From positions 1-64,000 of the forward strand of contig JAQXMC010000004.1 of assembly GCA_029012445.1 (NCBI GenBank): a stretch of DNA of 64,000 nt, written 5' to 3'. Position numbers and translations under genes: made by a program. This document shows positions 52,559 through 62,151 of this stretch, piece after piece. The notes beneath the pieces are model-generated. The model was given only the letters and a program-made list of their open reading frames with translations. It did not search any database and was not told the DNA's origin. Each line of letters starts with the position of its first letter. Positions within the stretch are counted from its first letter, which is position 1. This DNA is from Oscillospiraceae bacterium. GTDB taxonomy: Bacteria; Bacillota; Clostridia; Oscillospirales; Acutalibacteraceae.

Positions 52559-53941
52559 ATGAACAGAAAGATATATATAAAAGAGCGTCTGCTGATAGAC
52601 ATATTGAAAGCGCTGCTTGTCCTGCTTATTTCGCTCGGAATGTATTATGTCTGGACAAGATATTACAATCCGCAGATACCGAAATCGTTTTACTGTTTGG
52701 GGAACTGTCTTATCGGGGCAGTGTTCGGAGCCGTCTATATATTTCTGGCTCAGACCTACGGCGGATTTATGATAGGAACCTCCACCGTGTCGGATATCAT
52801 ATATTCACACGGAATCTGCGTTTTCCTTTCGCTTTCTCTGGCCTATGTCATTTTCTCACTGATGAGCTATAAGCTTGTTAATGTGATACCGTTCATTATC
52901 ATGTTTGCGGTCTTTTTCTCCTTTGCCGTTTTGTGGACTATTGCGACCGACTGGGCGTATTTCAAAATTCATCCGCCGAAGAAAACGATCGTTGTTTTTG
53001 ATAATGTTGATTCTTACCTGTCGCTGAAGGGTATAAAAAGCATGGAGCGGCGGTTCAATGTCGTTGAAACGCTCAGATCCAGAGAAACGGATCTCGACAC
53101 AATATATAAAAAGCTCATGGACGCCGACGCGGTTTTCCTTTGCGGCGTACCGGCGGATTACCGGAACGAGATAGTTAAATTCTGCGTGAGAAATAATAAG
53201 GTCGCATATATCAAGCCGAAAATCTCAGACACTATCATCCGCGGCGGAAAAACCATCCAGTTGCTCAATGTTCCCGTGTACAGATGCACAAGGAGCAACC
53301 CCAAGCTTTTCTACACCTTCGGAAAGAGACTCTTTGATATAATTATTTCAAGCGTGGCGATCGTTATTCTCAGCCCGATAATGGCGGTCACGGCGATCGC
53401 AATAAAGGCAACGGATCACGGCCCCGTTATCTATAAGCAGGAAAGGCTGACGCTTAACGGCGAAAAATTCAAAATATGGAAATTCAGATCCATGAGGGTT
53501 GACGCCGAGAAGGACGGAGTTGCGAGACTTGCGACCGAAGACGACGACAGAATAACGCCGGTCGGCCATGTCATAAGAAAACTCAGAATAGACGAAATAC
53601 CGCAGATATTCAACATTCTGGGCGGCTCAATGTCAATAGTGGGGCCAAGGCCCGAGAGACCGGAAATAGCCGCTCAATATGAGGAGCATATGCCCGAATT
53701 CGCTTTAAGGCTTCAGGTCAAGGCGGGACTGACAGGCTATGCGCAGGTCTACGGCAAATATAACACGCCGCCTTATGACAAGGTGCAGATGGATCTGACC
53801 TATGTTGCGACTCAGTCGTTCCTTGTCGATTTAAAGCTGATACTGATGACGGTGAAAATACTCTTCATGAAAGAAAGCACAGAGGGAATAGCGGCGGATC
53901 AGATGACGGCGGAGCATCACGCCGATGACAGCGAGATATAA
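52559..53941 (+). CDS. Polyprenyl-phosphate sugar-1-phosphate transferase (polyisoprenyl PGT)
   Basis: 460 residues: four or five N-terminal helices (about 10-135), a Rossmann-like middle (about 140-235), a re-entrant helix (about 250-275) and the bacterial sugar transferase domain. The latter shows YKQERLTLNGEKFKIWKFRSM, LRIDEIPQIFNILGGSMSIVGPRPERPE and GLTGYAQVYGKYNTPPYDK. It starts glycan assembly by placing a sugar phosphate on undecaprenyl phosphate. The catalytic Asp-Glu pair lies in the DEIPQ region. No other polysaccharide genes adjoin it, so its partners must lie elsewhere. Sugar not predictable. Confidence 0.93.
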   Translation: MNRKIYIKERLLIDILKALLVLLISLGMYYVWTRYYNPQIPKSFYCLGNCLIGAVFGAVYIFLAQTYGGFMIGTSTVSDIIYSHGICVFLSLSLAYVIFSLMSYKLVNVIPFIIMFAVFFSFAVLWTIATDWAYFKIHPPKKTIVVFDNVDSYLSLKGIKSMERRFNVVETLRSRETDLDTIYKKLMDADAVFLCGVPADYRNEIVKFCVRNNKVAYIKPKISDTIIRGGKTIQLLNVPVYRCTRSNPKLFYTFGKRLFDIIISSVAIVILSPIMAVTAIAIKATDHGPVIYKQERLTLNGEKFKIWKFRSMRVDAEKDGVARLATEDDDRITPVGHVIRKLRIDEIPQIFNILGGSMSIVGPRPERPEIAAQYEEHMPEFALRLQVKAGLTGYAQVYGKYNTPPYDKVQMDLTYVATQSFLVDLKLILMTVKILFMKESTEGIAADQMTAEHHADDSEI

Positions 53942-53948
53942 AATTTCA

Positions 53949-53998
53949 GCCCGTGACCGAGCTCAGAGGGAGACTCGGCCGCGGGCTTCTTCTTTTTG
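53949..53998 (+). terminator. Terminator after the sugar transferase
   Basis: GCCCG..CGAG pairs with CTCG..CGGGC around a purine-rich loop, followed by TTCTTCTTTTT. Confidence 0.7.
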
Positions 53999-54043
53999 TG
54001 TCAGCGCCGACGCTGTTTCAGTGAAGAATGAGCGCCGTTAAAA

Positions 54044-55126
54044 TCAGCTTTCGCCGAAAATGCGGCTGACGGTCTGCCGTCTTATCTCGTCAAGCTTATC
54101 AAAATCCATAGCCGAGATATATATTTCTTCAAGCTCGTCATGGATTTCTTTGGCTTTTTTCAGAGACAGAACAGCCTCGTTTATCATTTCATCTGCTGCC
54201 TTGCGGTTGAAATTCAGCTTCTGTTTTTGCCTGCCTGCCGCTTCGATATCGGTGAAGCGCTTGGCGTGAATTGTTCTTGTCGGTTTTATATCGCCGTAAT
54301 ATGCGTGCTTTCTGATGAAGGCGACCGAGTATTCCGGAATAATTATATGCTCGGGGCGGCCTGTCGGGTCAAGCGGACAGTAGCCGGTAATAACATCAAG
54401 ACCGTTTTTCAGAGCGGTTATTCTCAAATTTTCAACAATTATCGACGACACGAGTCCGACGGGATCTTCAATTTCTATTATCTGATCGGCGAAACGCCGC
54501 ACCGTGTTGCGGAAAAAAACTATCCCCTTGGGTGTGACAGCGCTGAGAAAGACCTTTTTCTCCCGGCCCTGTCTGCCTGCTGAGAGCCTACCGCTTCTCT
54601 TGATGAAGCGCTTGACATAAAGCGACGCCTTTTCCTCAAGAACGGCACTTTCGCAAAGCCGCCGGCTGTCTGAAACGAGAAGTCCGGCAGCCTTGAGAAA
54701 ACGGATGCAGCGGGCATGGCAGGCGGAATTGGCTCTTGTCAATGAAATTATTCTGTCGCTTTCGCCGTGAAGCTTTTCATCGTTGCGGGCTTCGCCGAGA
54801 TTCACTATGCTCTCGACCGCTCCGGGGAAAAGAGGCTCGATAACATGAGGCGAAGTTCCGTCGGCAATGCTGACCTTCAGCTCCTCGCATTTGACGGCGT
54901 CCAGACTGTCGGGATCGCTTGAGCAGGGGATCAGCTCAACCTCATATCCACGCCGCTCTATCTCCTTTGCGACGCCTTTCATCAAAGTGCTTTTGCCTGT
55001 TCCGGGACCGCCCTTCAGAACAAAGCAGCGCCAATCCCCATCGGTCAGATAAAGCTCATCAAAAAATGAAACGAAACCTTTCGGAGAATTAGCGCCCAAA
55101 AAGTAGTTTATATCGTATTTTTTCAT
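54044..55126 (-). CDS. P-loop NTPase with duplicated halves (PRK06851-like), second P-loop lost
   Basis: 360 residues. First half: FVLKGGPGTGKSTLMKGVA (about 35-53), then PCSSDPDSLDAVKCEELKVSIADGTSPHVIEP. The second half repeats the pattern: FLSAVTPKGIVFFRN, then GYCPLDPTGRPEHIIIPEYSVAFI. In relatives I recall, a second GxxGTGKST is at the equivalent place; here it reads EIEDPVGLVSSIIV, with no lysine, so only the first half should bind ATP. Role unknown. ATG behind AAGGTGGG. Single gene. Confidence 0.75.
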   Translation of the reverse strand: MKKYDINYFLGANSPKGFVSFFDELYLTDGDWRCFVLKGGPGTGKSTLMKGVAKEIERRGYEVELIPCSSDPDSLDAVKCEELKVSIADGTSPHVIEPLFPGAVESIVNLGEARNDEKLHGESDRIISLTRANSACHARCIRFLKAAGLLVSDSRRLCESAVLEEKASLYVKRFIKRSGRLSAGRQGREKKVFLSAVTPKGIVFFRNTVRRFADQIIEIEDPVGLVSSIIVENLRITALKNGLDVITGYCPLDPTGRPEHIIIPEYSVAFIRKHAYYGDIKPTRTIHAKRFTDIEAAGRQKQKLNFNRKAADEMINEAVLSLKKAKEIHDELEEIYISAMDFDKLDEIRRQTVSRIFGES

Positions 55127-55197
55127 TCGTCAGCCCACCTTTTCGTGTTTTCACTTTATGATATGTCGGCTGAATGAAAAAGGTGAGAGAAAGAGAA

Positions 55198-55223
55198 GCG
55201 GACGGATCAGATGATCCGTCCGC
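55198..55223 (-). terminator. Terminator hairpin after the large surface protein
   Basis: GCGGACGGATC and GATCCGTCCGC form a perfect 11-bp stem seven bases after the stop; the minus strand continues CTTCTCTTTCTC. Confidence 0.65.
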
Positions 55224-55229
55224 TGAAGG

Positions 55230-57005
55230 TTAATCAATATCTATGTCCTCAACTTCGGTGAGGTCTTTGTTTTCGGCTGCTGCTTCTTCATTCCTGCGCT
55301 TTCTCAGGAAAACATAGCCGGCCGAAGCGCCGACGGCAAGAAGCCCTATCGGCGTGGCGATATATTCGGGCTTGTCCTCTATCGCCTGAGTGACATTTGA
55401 AAGCACGCTGCCCGGCTTTTGCTCGGATTTAGTCGTCGTTGCAAGGGGATCGCCCGTTGTGATGACATTGCCCTGACTGTCCGTCGGGTATGTTTCAAAG
55501 TAGCTTGCATAAGGCGATGCGGTCTGGTTTGCCGCATATGTCGTGATTTCACCGGAATAACCCGAAGCATAGCCTTGATACTGTGAAGCGGCGTTATTCT
55601 GAATCTGAGTGCTGACAGAATCGTTTATTGAGCCGATTATGTTGTCGATCGGTTCGCTCAGATCAATATTGACTCCGCCGACGGTCTTTGAGCCGGCTGA
55701 GCTTTTGTTGACGGTGAAGTTATAAACCGCAGTGTCTTTTCTCTTTGAATCGTTATATTCGATTTTGACCGTGAACTTTGTCGAATTGCCCGTTATCTTG
55801 ACGGAGTTGGTCGAGGTGTTGGCGACAAGATTATCGTTAATATATGTCTTTGCTTTCGATAAGCTTGCGTCGGCTATCTGATCGGCAACGAGGAACGCTG
55901 TGAACCAGATCTCAGTCGAGGTGTCGGCAACGGTGACCTCATAGTCATATATGTCGGTGTAAAATCCGTCCTCAAGGTCGAAGAAGCCGTCCTTTTTAGC
56001 CTTTTCAAAGAGGGAGGAAATATCCTCTGACTTTGAATATCCGGTGTTGACGCTGTCGAGCATGGATCTTAATACGAGCTTGGGAATTTCAACATCCTTG
56101 TTGCCGCTTTGAATGGCGCTCTTTAAGAGCATCGGGTCAACATGAACATCGTATTTTGTCGTGAGTATCGAAGCGTAGTAGGCGTACCTGACATAGTCCT
56201 CCTGCTCCTGAGTGACCTTGGCATAGGGCGTGGTCTTCGGAACATCGTAGCCGTTTTTGTCGGCGGCGAGCACTCTGACCCAGTAATAAACCTCCTGCTC
56301 GGTCGGTTCTTCGCTGACGGGAAGCCCCGAGCCCTCAAGAACATATTGCTCGGCGAACAGATAGGAGAAAGCCGGAATGCTGTTGACGGAAGCCGGAACA
56401 TTCATGTTGCATATCTTTGAAAGATAGATAACGACGGCGCCTTCAACGGTCGTTCCTCTGGGGATCTCAACGGTCTGTTTGAGAACAGACGAAGCAATGT
56501 CGCTTTTGAGCAATGCGTAGACAAGCGTCGTATAAATATTTGTCAGGCTGCTCTGATTATAGGGATAAACTATTCCGCGGCTTTCGTTGTATGCCCTCAT
56601 TGCCTGCTGATCGGACTTGACGGCGCCGGAGGCGAGAAGCATATAATAAGCTGTTTTGATCGTTTTAATAAAACTGCTTTGAAGAATCTCGCTTGAAGCG
56701 TTGAAAAGAGCGGCGTAGTTATTACATTCGGTGACGAATTCCTTTGCCGTGTGGCTGTAAGGATAATCCGTAACGGGGTGAGGAACGAGCGGAGTGACCG
56801 ACGAGGTGCTGTCTCTGAGGACGACATCGTCAATCCAGGCGTAATTATAATTTTTTTCCTCAACATAGACTCTGGTGTTTCCCGGGCAAACTGCTGCGTT
56901 GCCGTCTATATAAAAGACGGAGGCCGATGAAAGAAAAGAGCTGCAGCAGGTGACTGTGACGATCACGGCCAAAAGGATAACGCTGAGCGCTTTTTTGAAT
57001 TTCAC
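55230..57005 (-). CDS. Large secreted surface protein with C-terminal membrane anchor
   Basis: 591 residues from GTG 57005 with AGGGGGTG five bases upstream. Signal peptide with FLSSASVF at the cleavage region. A mostly helical middle (about 60-380) follows, with Tyr-rich segments. Then comes a cadherin-like beta-sandwich type stretch (SVKITGNSTKFTVKIEYNDSKRKDTAVYNFTVNK, about 405-440). A Ser/Thr/Gln-rich stalk follows, then one helix (IGLLAVGASAGYVFLRKRR) and an acidic cytoplasmic tail. No LPxTG or NPxTN motif precedes the helix, so it is membrane-held. Function unknown; probably an envelope protein, like its neighbours. Confidence 0.75.
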   Translation of the reverse strand: MKFKKALSVILLAVIVTVTCCSSFLSSASVFYIDGNAAVCPGNTRVYVEEKNYNYAWIDDVVLRDSTSSVTPLVPHPVTDYPYSHTAKEFVTECNNYAALFNASSEILQSSFIKTIKTAYYMLLASGAVKSDQQAMRAYNESRGIVYPYNQSSLTNIYTTLVYALLKSDIASSVLKQTVEIPRGTTVEGAVVIYLSKICNMNVPASVNSIPAFSYLFAEQYVLEGSGLPVSEEPTEQEVYYWVRVLAADKNGYDVPKTTPYAKVTQEQEDYVRYAYYASILTTKYDVHVDPMLLKSAIQSGNKDVEIPKLVLRSMLDSVNTGYSKSEDISSLFEKAKKDGFFDLEDGFYTDIYDYEVTVADTSTEIWFTAFLVADQIADASLSKAKTYINDNLVANTSTNSVKITGNSTKFTVKIEYNDSKRKDTAVYNFTVNKSSAGSKTVGGVNIDLSEPIDNIIGSINDSVSTQIQNNAASQYQGYASGYSGEITTYAANQTASPYASYFETYPTDSQGNVITTGDPLATTTKSEQKPGSVLSNVTQAIEDKPEYIATPIGLLAVGASAGYVFLRKRRNEEAAAENKDLTEVEDIDID

Positions 57006-57184
57006 GGCAACACCCCCTAAAAATTTATTTTTGCAAATAAGCATAATAAGATAATTTTACAAATATATAATACAACCGATAGCGACTAAAGTCAAGAAAT
57101 TTTGCACTAAAAAACAACAAATAAATAAAAGTTAAGAAATATGCGGAATTAATGTCTTCAGATAAAATGTCGAAAAAAGCGAAA

Positions 57185-60007
57185 TCAGCCGACTGATGAA
57201 ACATAGTCCGCAATACCGCAGTATATGGCGTATGCGAACACCTGCTGATAGGCGTCGTCAATGAGATAGGCGCATTCAAGGTCGTTTGTGATAAAGCCTA
57301 CCTCGACGAGAGCAGAAGGGCAGACATCGGTTCTCGTGACATAAAACGGATAGTAGTTGGCACCGTTGTCAATGGCGGCATACATCCGGGCGTCGGTCTG
57401 ATAGCAGGAGGTTTTATAAGCCTCGACAAGCCTGTTGTGAATACATTTCGCCAGCGGCATGGAGAAGGCTCTGTAATAGAAAGAGCAGGTTCCGCTTCGG
57501 CTCTTGTTTTCAGATGCGTTGAGATGAACGCTGACAAACAGATCCGGATTTATCTGCTCGGTCATTCTGCGCCTTGCCTCGAGTGATACATCAATATCCT
57601 CAGTTCTGGTCATATATACCGCCGCGCCGCTCTGACTGAGATATCCGGCGAGGTACTTTCCTATTTTGAGCGTCTGATGAGATTCATATACAGTTCCGTT
57701 TCTTCCGGTCGCTCCGGACTGAACGCCGCCGTGGCCGGGATCAATGATTATTGTCTTTCCCGAAAGCGAGGGCGTGGGCTGCTTGAATTTCATGTGCATA
57801 TTTCCGTTCCGGTCATAGCTCACGCTGCAGCCGTAAAAGCCGCCCTGTTTTTTAAGATAAAACCTCAATATACTCGTTCCGTCCGCCGCGTCCTCAACCC
57901 ACTCGGCTTTTTCGACTATCGGATTCTGAGCGATGTCCGCCTTGCCCGAATGGGAAGGCGTATTATAAAACACGAGATCTATTACGCTGACGGTGTGATT
58001 GACAACATTGAATTTTTTGCCCTCATAGCCGATATAGTAGTCCTGATTATACCTGTTGACAGCGTAGGGGACGCGCCACAGCGTTGAGATCGTGATATCA
58101 AGCCCGTTTCCGCCGTCAGACGAAACAATTCCGGCGGTGTTGTCAGGCAGGTTGTACCCGGACGGGATATAGGCGACATCTTCCTTGACTATTCGTCTGC
58201 CCGAAGCCAGATTATACATTCCGAATGTGTCGCCGTCGCCGTTGGTGTATTCCGACTCGCCGACAACGCGGTCGATGGTCCCCTGAGTCCAGAGACAATA
58301 GGTCGGATCATAATAAGAGCTGTTCGGATCTGTCGGAAATGTCTCGGCCGTCGGTGCGCTGACCATGATGAAGTTGCCCGTGCCCGCCGCTCCGTTGTCT
58401 GTGTAGGGAGTAAGATTCCTGCCCGTGACGGTTATCTGCTGCTGATATGAGGTGTGCGGCTGAGCGAGCTGACTGTCGGCGCCGGCCGAAACAGTGACGC
58501 TGTTCGACTTGGCGTTGACTAAGATGTTCCCTCCGGTGTAGGTCTTGCTCACACCGTTAAACGAGGCTTCGACAACAACCTTTCCCATATCCCTGAGCTT
58601 TTTGCCCGATTTCGGCAGCTTGACGCTCGCACTGAAAACGGAGTAATCGCCGCTGCTTGTTCCGAGAGGCTTCAGCTCAAGCTCCTTGTCGCCGAGCTTA
58701 GCCCGAAGCTTCGCCTGATAAAATGCGCCGACGGTTATCTGAACGGTTTGCTTTCCGCTGTAATAAGCCGTGTCAGACGGAGTTATGAAGCTGACAAGCT
58801 CGCCCGTGAATTCCTTTGTGCAGTTCACGGTGAAGCTGATAGTTTTTCCGTTTTGTCTGACTGTTATCTCATTTTCTCCGTGGCGAAGATCGACGGTTAT
58901 GCTGCAGAAATTCTCGCCGACAGCACCGTAGGCGTAACCGTTTATATAAACAGGGAATTTATCCGAGCAGCTGACTTTAAACGAATAAGTCTCGCTTTCG
59001 GTCTGAATGTTCTGCTCATTCTGACCGTCAAGCTCAAGCTGCGTCAGCGTTTTGCTAAGATTAAGACCGTTTCTGATATATTCAAGAGCCGTTTGAGCGC
59101 TGTTTTCCCGGTTGTCGTTGAAGTCAGATAGCGAGTGAAACGACCTTGAAGTAACTTTCGGGCAGCTGTCTGCGGCGACTATCTGCCTAAGAAGCTCGTC
59201 GGCGTTCAGACTGTATTTTTCGTTGCAGACACGCTCGCACCTAAAGCCTGCGGCGAGAGAAACACCGCTGTTTTCAAGCCTTGAGGCGAAGTTTTCAATA
59301 TATGCGCCGAGATCCTCATGCTCTGCATAAAGCTCCGCCACACAGCAGGTCATGTGCTGTTCGTCGAAGATAACAGACGAGAGATTTTCGACAGAATCGA
59401 AGTCTGCATACACGGCAAGAGAGGGATTTGCGCCCTTGACCGCCGAGGTTATGGCTTTCAGCCGTTCGTTGACCGTTTCGGCCGGATAGCCGGAACAGCC
59501 CGTGACGATAAGCCCCGAAGCGAAGCCGCCGCCCGCAACGGAGGCTATAACGCTGTCAAAAGAGGCGATATCGACCGAAACAACGGCTTTCACCGAGAGG
59601 GAGGAAAGCTTTTCGCAGGCTGATCTGATAAGTCCGAGCTTTTCGGCGTCAACGGCGGCGGTCCGGCTGAAAATATCAAAGGAAGAGCCGCTTTTATATC
59701 CGGCTTTCAGGCTCTTATCATATAGATATTCGCTTTTGAGGAAAACCGTGTCAAAACCGAGCTCGGCGGCTTTCTGCGCGGCCTGTTCGAAGGTCGGCAG
59801 CTGCTGCCCTGCGTCCGAAGAACCGAGCTTCAGGCAGTCGGAGCCTTCTGATATCCAGACGGCGTCAGACATAGCCTTGGCTTTGTCTGGTGAGTTTAAC
59901 CCTGAACGCTGATAAAGCGGAAAAAAGGCAAGCAAAGCGACCGCAATCAGGACTGTGACTGCGGCTATAATAATGATTATTTTTTCTTTTTTGCTGAGTT
60001 TTCTCAT
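57185..60007 (-). CDS. N-acetylmuramoyl-L-alanine amidase with large extracellular front part
   Basis: 940 residues from the ATG at 60007 (AAGGACAGAG upstream). N-terminal membrane anchor (about 8-30). The first 300 residues (VWISEGSDCLKL.., FDTVFLKSEYLYD, LSVKAVVSVDIAS) look like an altered TIM barrel similar to the glycosidase encoded next door. Beta-rich domains come next. The last 190 residues are an Amidase_3 domain with zinc ligands His in IIIDPGHGG, Glu in TVYESHQT and His in FVSVHLNAS, and catalytic Glu in LVEVGFITN. It cuts the amide bond between peptide stem and glycan. Directly downstream of the GHL10 lipoprotein gene (57 bases). Confidence 0.92.
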   Translation of the reverse strand: MRKLSKKEKIIIIIAAVTVLIAVALLAFFPLYQRSGLNSPDKAKAMSDAVWISEGSDCLKLGSSDAGQQLPTFEQAAQKAAELGFDTVFLKSEYLYDKSLKAGYKSGSSFDIFSRTAAVDAEKLGLIRSACEKLSSLSVKAVVSVDIASFDSVIASVAGGGFASGLIVTGCSGYPAETVNERLKAITSAVKGANPSLAVYADFDSVENLSSVIFDEQHMTCCVAELYAEHEDLGAYIENFASRLENSGVSLAAGFRCERVCNEKYSLNADELLRQIVAADSCPKVTSRSFHSLSDFNDNRENSAQTALEYIRNGLNLSKTLTQLELDGQNEQNIQTESETYSFKVSCSDKFPVYINGYAYGAVGENFCSITVDLRHGENEITVRQNGKTISFTVNCTKEFTGELVSFITPSDTAYYSGKQTVQITVGAFYQAKLRAKLGDKELELKPLGTSSGDYSVFSASVKLPKSGKKLRDMGKVVVEASFNGVSKTYTGGNILVNAKSNSVTVSAGADSQLAQPHTSYQQQITVTGRNLTPYTDNGAAGTGNFIMVSAPTAETFPTDPNSSYYDPTYCLWTQGTIDRVVGESEYTNGDGDTFGMYNLASGRRIVKEDVAYIPSGYNLPDNTAGIVSSDGGNGLDITISTLWRVPYAVNRYNQDYYIGYEGKKFNVVNHTVSVIDLVFYNTPSHSGKADIAQNPIVEKAEWVEDAADGTSILRFYLKKQGGFYGCSVSYDRNGNMHMKFKQPTPSLSGKTIIIDPGHGGVQSGATGRNGTVYESHQTLKIGKYLAGYLSQSGAAVYMTRTEDIDVSLEARRRMTEQINPDLFVSVHLNASENKSRSGTCSFYYRAFSMPLAKCIHNRLVEAYKTSCYQTDARMYAAIDNGANYYPFYVTRTDVCPSALVEVGFITNDLECAYLIDDAYQQVFAYAIYCGIADYVSSVG

Positions 60008-60064
60008 TTTCTCTGTCCTTGATTCATTTTTGACACAAACCGCGCTTAATGCGGTCATGAAATA

Positions 60065-61384
60065 TTATAGCACGGATTTGAGATTTTGGATCTCGGTATT
60101 TATCAGATTATTGTCGGAAAATATGTGATGATATGAAAACAGTGAGAAGCCTATGCATTTTTTTGTTCTGAGATATTCGACCTCCCGCTTGATTATATCG
60201 TGCTCCCGCTCCCATTCGTGTTCGCCGGTTCCGGCGTATTCGTCGGATTTATCGGACTTATAGGCGGCGAGACCGACAGCGAGACTGACGCTGTCGCAGG
60301 TGACGATTTTTTCCCAGTCGTCAAGGCATTTCCGGAAGGGGAGGTGTTCATTCTGAAAGCCGAAATATATCTGAGGGATTATCAAGTCGGCGTAGCCGGG
60401 CGTGCTGCACCAGAGCTTAACATCGGCATAAAGATAATTCTGATTTTTATCAATGTCGCCGCCCGGGCTTATGCTGAAAATTCTTGACTGACCGCTGCTT
60501 TTGACCAACGAATATATCGAAGAAACAAGGCTTGAAACATGGGCTCTGCGCCAGTCTGAAAGGGACAGAGCGCCGCCCCCGGATTTATATTCTTCGTATT
60601 CGGCGGAATCTATCTTTTCGTCACCGGTCGGATAGAAATAGTCGTCGATATGTATTCCGTCAACATCGTAGGAGAGGATCTCCCTGACGCCTTTCAGCAC
60701 CAGCCGCTTTGCTCTTTCCGAGACAGGCTTGAGATAGGCTTTGCCGGAGCTTTGATAGATATCCGACTTTTTGACGAATCTGAATATCGGATCGTCGTCG
60801 CTGACTCCGTTTTCGGCCGATATGCGGTACGGGTTAATCCATGCGTGAAGCCTGATTCCGTGCTCGTGAGCCGATGAAACAAGAATTTTCAGAGCGTCAA
60901 AGGCGAGCATTCCGTTTTTTTGAAAACCGGAATGCGGCTTGAAATATTCCGACGGATATATGCTGTCGCAGTTGGCTCTGACCTGAGCGAAAACATCGGT
61001 CACGCCGAGCGTGAGCAGGTTTTTCATCATTGCGTCTGTTTTCTTTTTATATTTTTTCCGGCTTGAGGCCGCGCTGTCCGGTGCAAGCTCATAAGCCGCT
61101 ATCCACATTGCGCGAAATTCCCCGGTGCCGGCCGACGGAACAGCCGCGCTCTGTGACGCCGCAGTTTCAACCGCCGTTGCCTGAGCGCTTCCGGCAATTA
61201 TATTGTCGTTCGCCGGAACGGGATCGGCTCTTTTCGCCGTAGTCCCCGCCGTTGTGTCCGGCTCTGTGTTACCGGAAACCGGAGCGTACCCGGAATTATC
61301 GCCGCCAGCAGAACCGACGCTGCAACCCGACAGGAGCAGTATGGCGGCAGTCAGTATTGATATAAGAGGCAAAAGCTTCTTCAT
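60065..61384 (-). CDS. GHL10-family glycoside hydrolase lipoprotein (YngK-like)
   Basis: 439 residues. Lipobox LLLSGCSV (Cys about 21), a Thr/Ala/Pro-rich linker, then a TIM-barrel GHL10 (DUF187) domain: FRAMWIAAYEL, VTDVFAQVRANCDSIYPS, GIRLHAWINPYRIS, VDGIHIDDYFYP with acidic residues, and ADLIIPQIYFGFQNEHLPF. Relatives are linked with cell-wall glycan breakdown, which fits the amidase downstream in the same unit. ATG behind AGGAGAGAAAC. Substrate not shown. Confidence 0.9.
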   Translation of the reverse strand: MKKLLPLISILTAAILLLSGCSVGSAGGDNSGYAPVSGNTEPDTTAGTTAKRADPVPANDNIIAGSAQATAVETAASQSAAVPSAGTGEFRAMWIAAYELAPDSAASSRKKYKKKTDAMMKNLLTLGVTDVFAQVRANCDSIYPSEYFKPHSGFQKNGMLAFDALKILVSSAHEHGIRLHAWINPYRISAENGVSDDDPIFRFVKKSDIYQSSGKAYLKPVSERAKRLVLKGVREILSYDVDGIHIDDYFYPTGDEKIDSAEYEEYKSGGGALSLSDWRRAHVSSLVSSIYSLVKSSGQSRIFSISPGGDIDKNQNYLYADVKLWCSTPGYADLIIPQIYFGFQNEHLPFRKCLDDWEKIVTCDSVSLAVGLAAYKSDKSDEYAGTGEHEWEREHDIIKREVEYLRTKKCIGFSLFSYHHIFSDNNLINTEIQNLKSVL

Positions 61385-61494
61385 GTTTCTCTCCTATTGA
61401 CAAGATCGGGATTTCATAATAATATTATATTAACTTAGATTTCGATGTAATTCAAGGGCGAGCCTCGTTTTTTTGCAGGCAAAAGGAGGAAATT

Positions 61495-61773
61495 ATGGCT
61501 ATTAAAACCGCAATAAAAAACAAGACAGAAGACAGGGGAAGGTCAAACGAGCTGATCTGCCCGAAATGTCATCAATTAACATCTATGCAGCTGTATTCCA
61601 ATTATGACCTGAACAATTATCTCTCACTGCTTCTCGGAAAAACCGATGATTTCAATTTCGCCGTTTGCCCGAAGTGCGCCGCCGTTTTCAGACTAAGCGA
61701 CACCTTCGTTCCCGATTCTGGCCAGAGACTGAGCGAATATCATCTTATCCCGACGGATAAAAAGCATGAATAA
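61495..61773 (+). CDS. Small zinc-ribbon protein
   Basis: 92 residues, ATG with AAAAGGAGGAAATT upstream. Two CxxC pairs, CPKCHQ (about 22-25) and CPKCAA (about 61-64), make a zinc ribbon. No membrane segment; basic N terminus. The stop overlaps the DUF1294 start by eight bases, so the two are co-translated. Function unknown. Confidence 0.8.
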   Translation: MAIKTAIKNKTEDRGRSNELICPKCHQLTSMQLYSNYDLNNYLSLLLGKTDDFNFAVCPKCAAVFRLSDTFVPDSGQRLSEYHLIPTDKKHE

Positions 61774-62050
61774 GGATATTATCTATGCCGCTGTGATCTA
61801 TTTCGTTCTGATATCGGCGGCGAGCGCGGCTGTGACCGTTATCGACAAACGCAGAGCCGAAAATCACGACTGGAGAACGCCCGAGAAAACGCTCTTGATT
61901 TTGGGCTTGCTCGGCGGTGCGCTGAGCGAATATATAGTCATGAAAAAGATCAGACATAAAACTCTGCATAAGAAATTTATGATAGGGCTTCCCGTTATGA
62001 TAGTGCTTCAGACCGCCCTGATCATATTCTGCATTGTTAAATTCACCTGA
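61766..62050 (+). CDS. DUF1294 small membrane protein
   Basis: 94 residues with three hydrophobic helices. The family core is clear: VIDKRRAENHDWRTPEKTLLILGLLGGALSEYIVMKKIRHKTLHKKF. In other members this domain follows a cold-shock domain; here it is alone, after a zinc ribbon in an overlapping gene. Function unknown. Confidence 0.88.
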   Translation: MNKDIIYAAVIYFVLISAASAAVTVIDKRRAENHDWRTPEKTLLILGLLGGALSEYIVMKKIRHKTLHKKFMIGLPVMIVLQTALIIFCIVKFT

Positions 62051-62076
62051 TAACCGAAAAATCTGACAGATATCCG

Positions 62077-62106
62077 AGCCGCACGGGGCGAAAGCCCCGT
62101 GCGGCT
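62077..62106. terminator. Bidirectional terminator between convergent genes
   Basis: AGCCGCACGGGGC and its exact complement form a 13-bp stem with a GAAA tetraloop between the DUF1294 and UPF0210 stops. T tracts are short on both sides. Confidence 0.75.
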
Positions 62107-62151
62107 GAAAATTTATATCTGATCATAGCTTTCTGCGCTTCTGCCGCACCG

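Noticed and set aside
55300..55400. Cell-wall sorting signal in the large surface protein
   Set aside because: No LPxTG or NPxTN before the helix, and the cytoplasmic tail is long and acidic, unlike sortase substrates.
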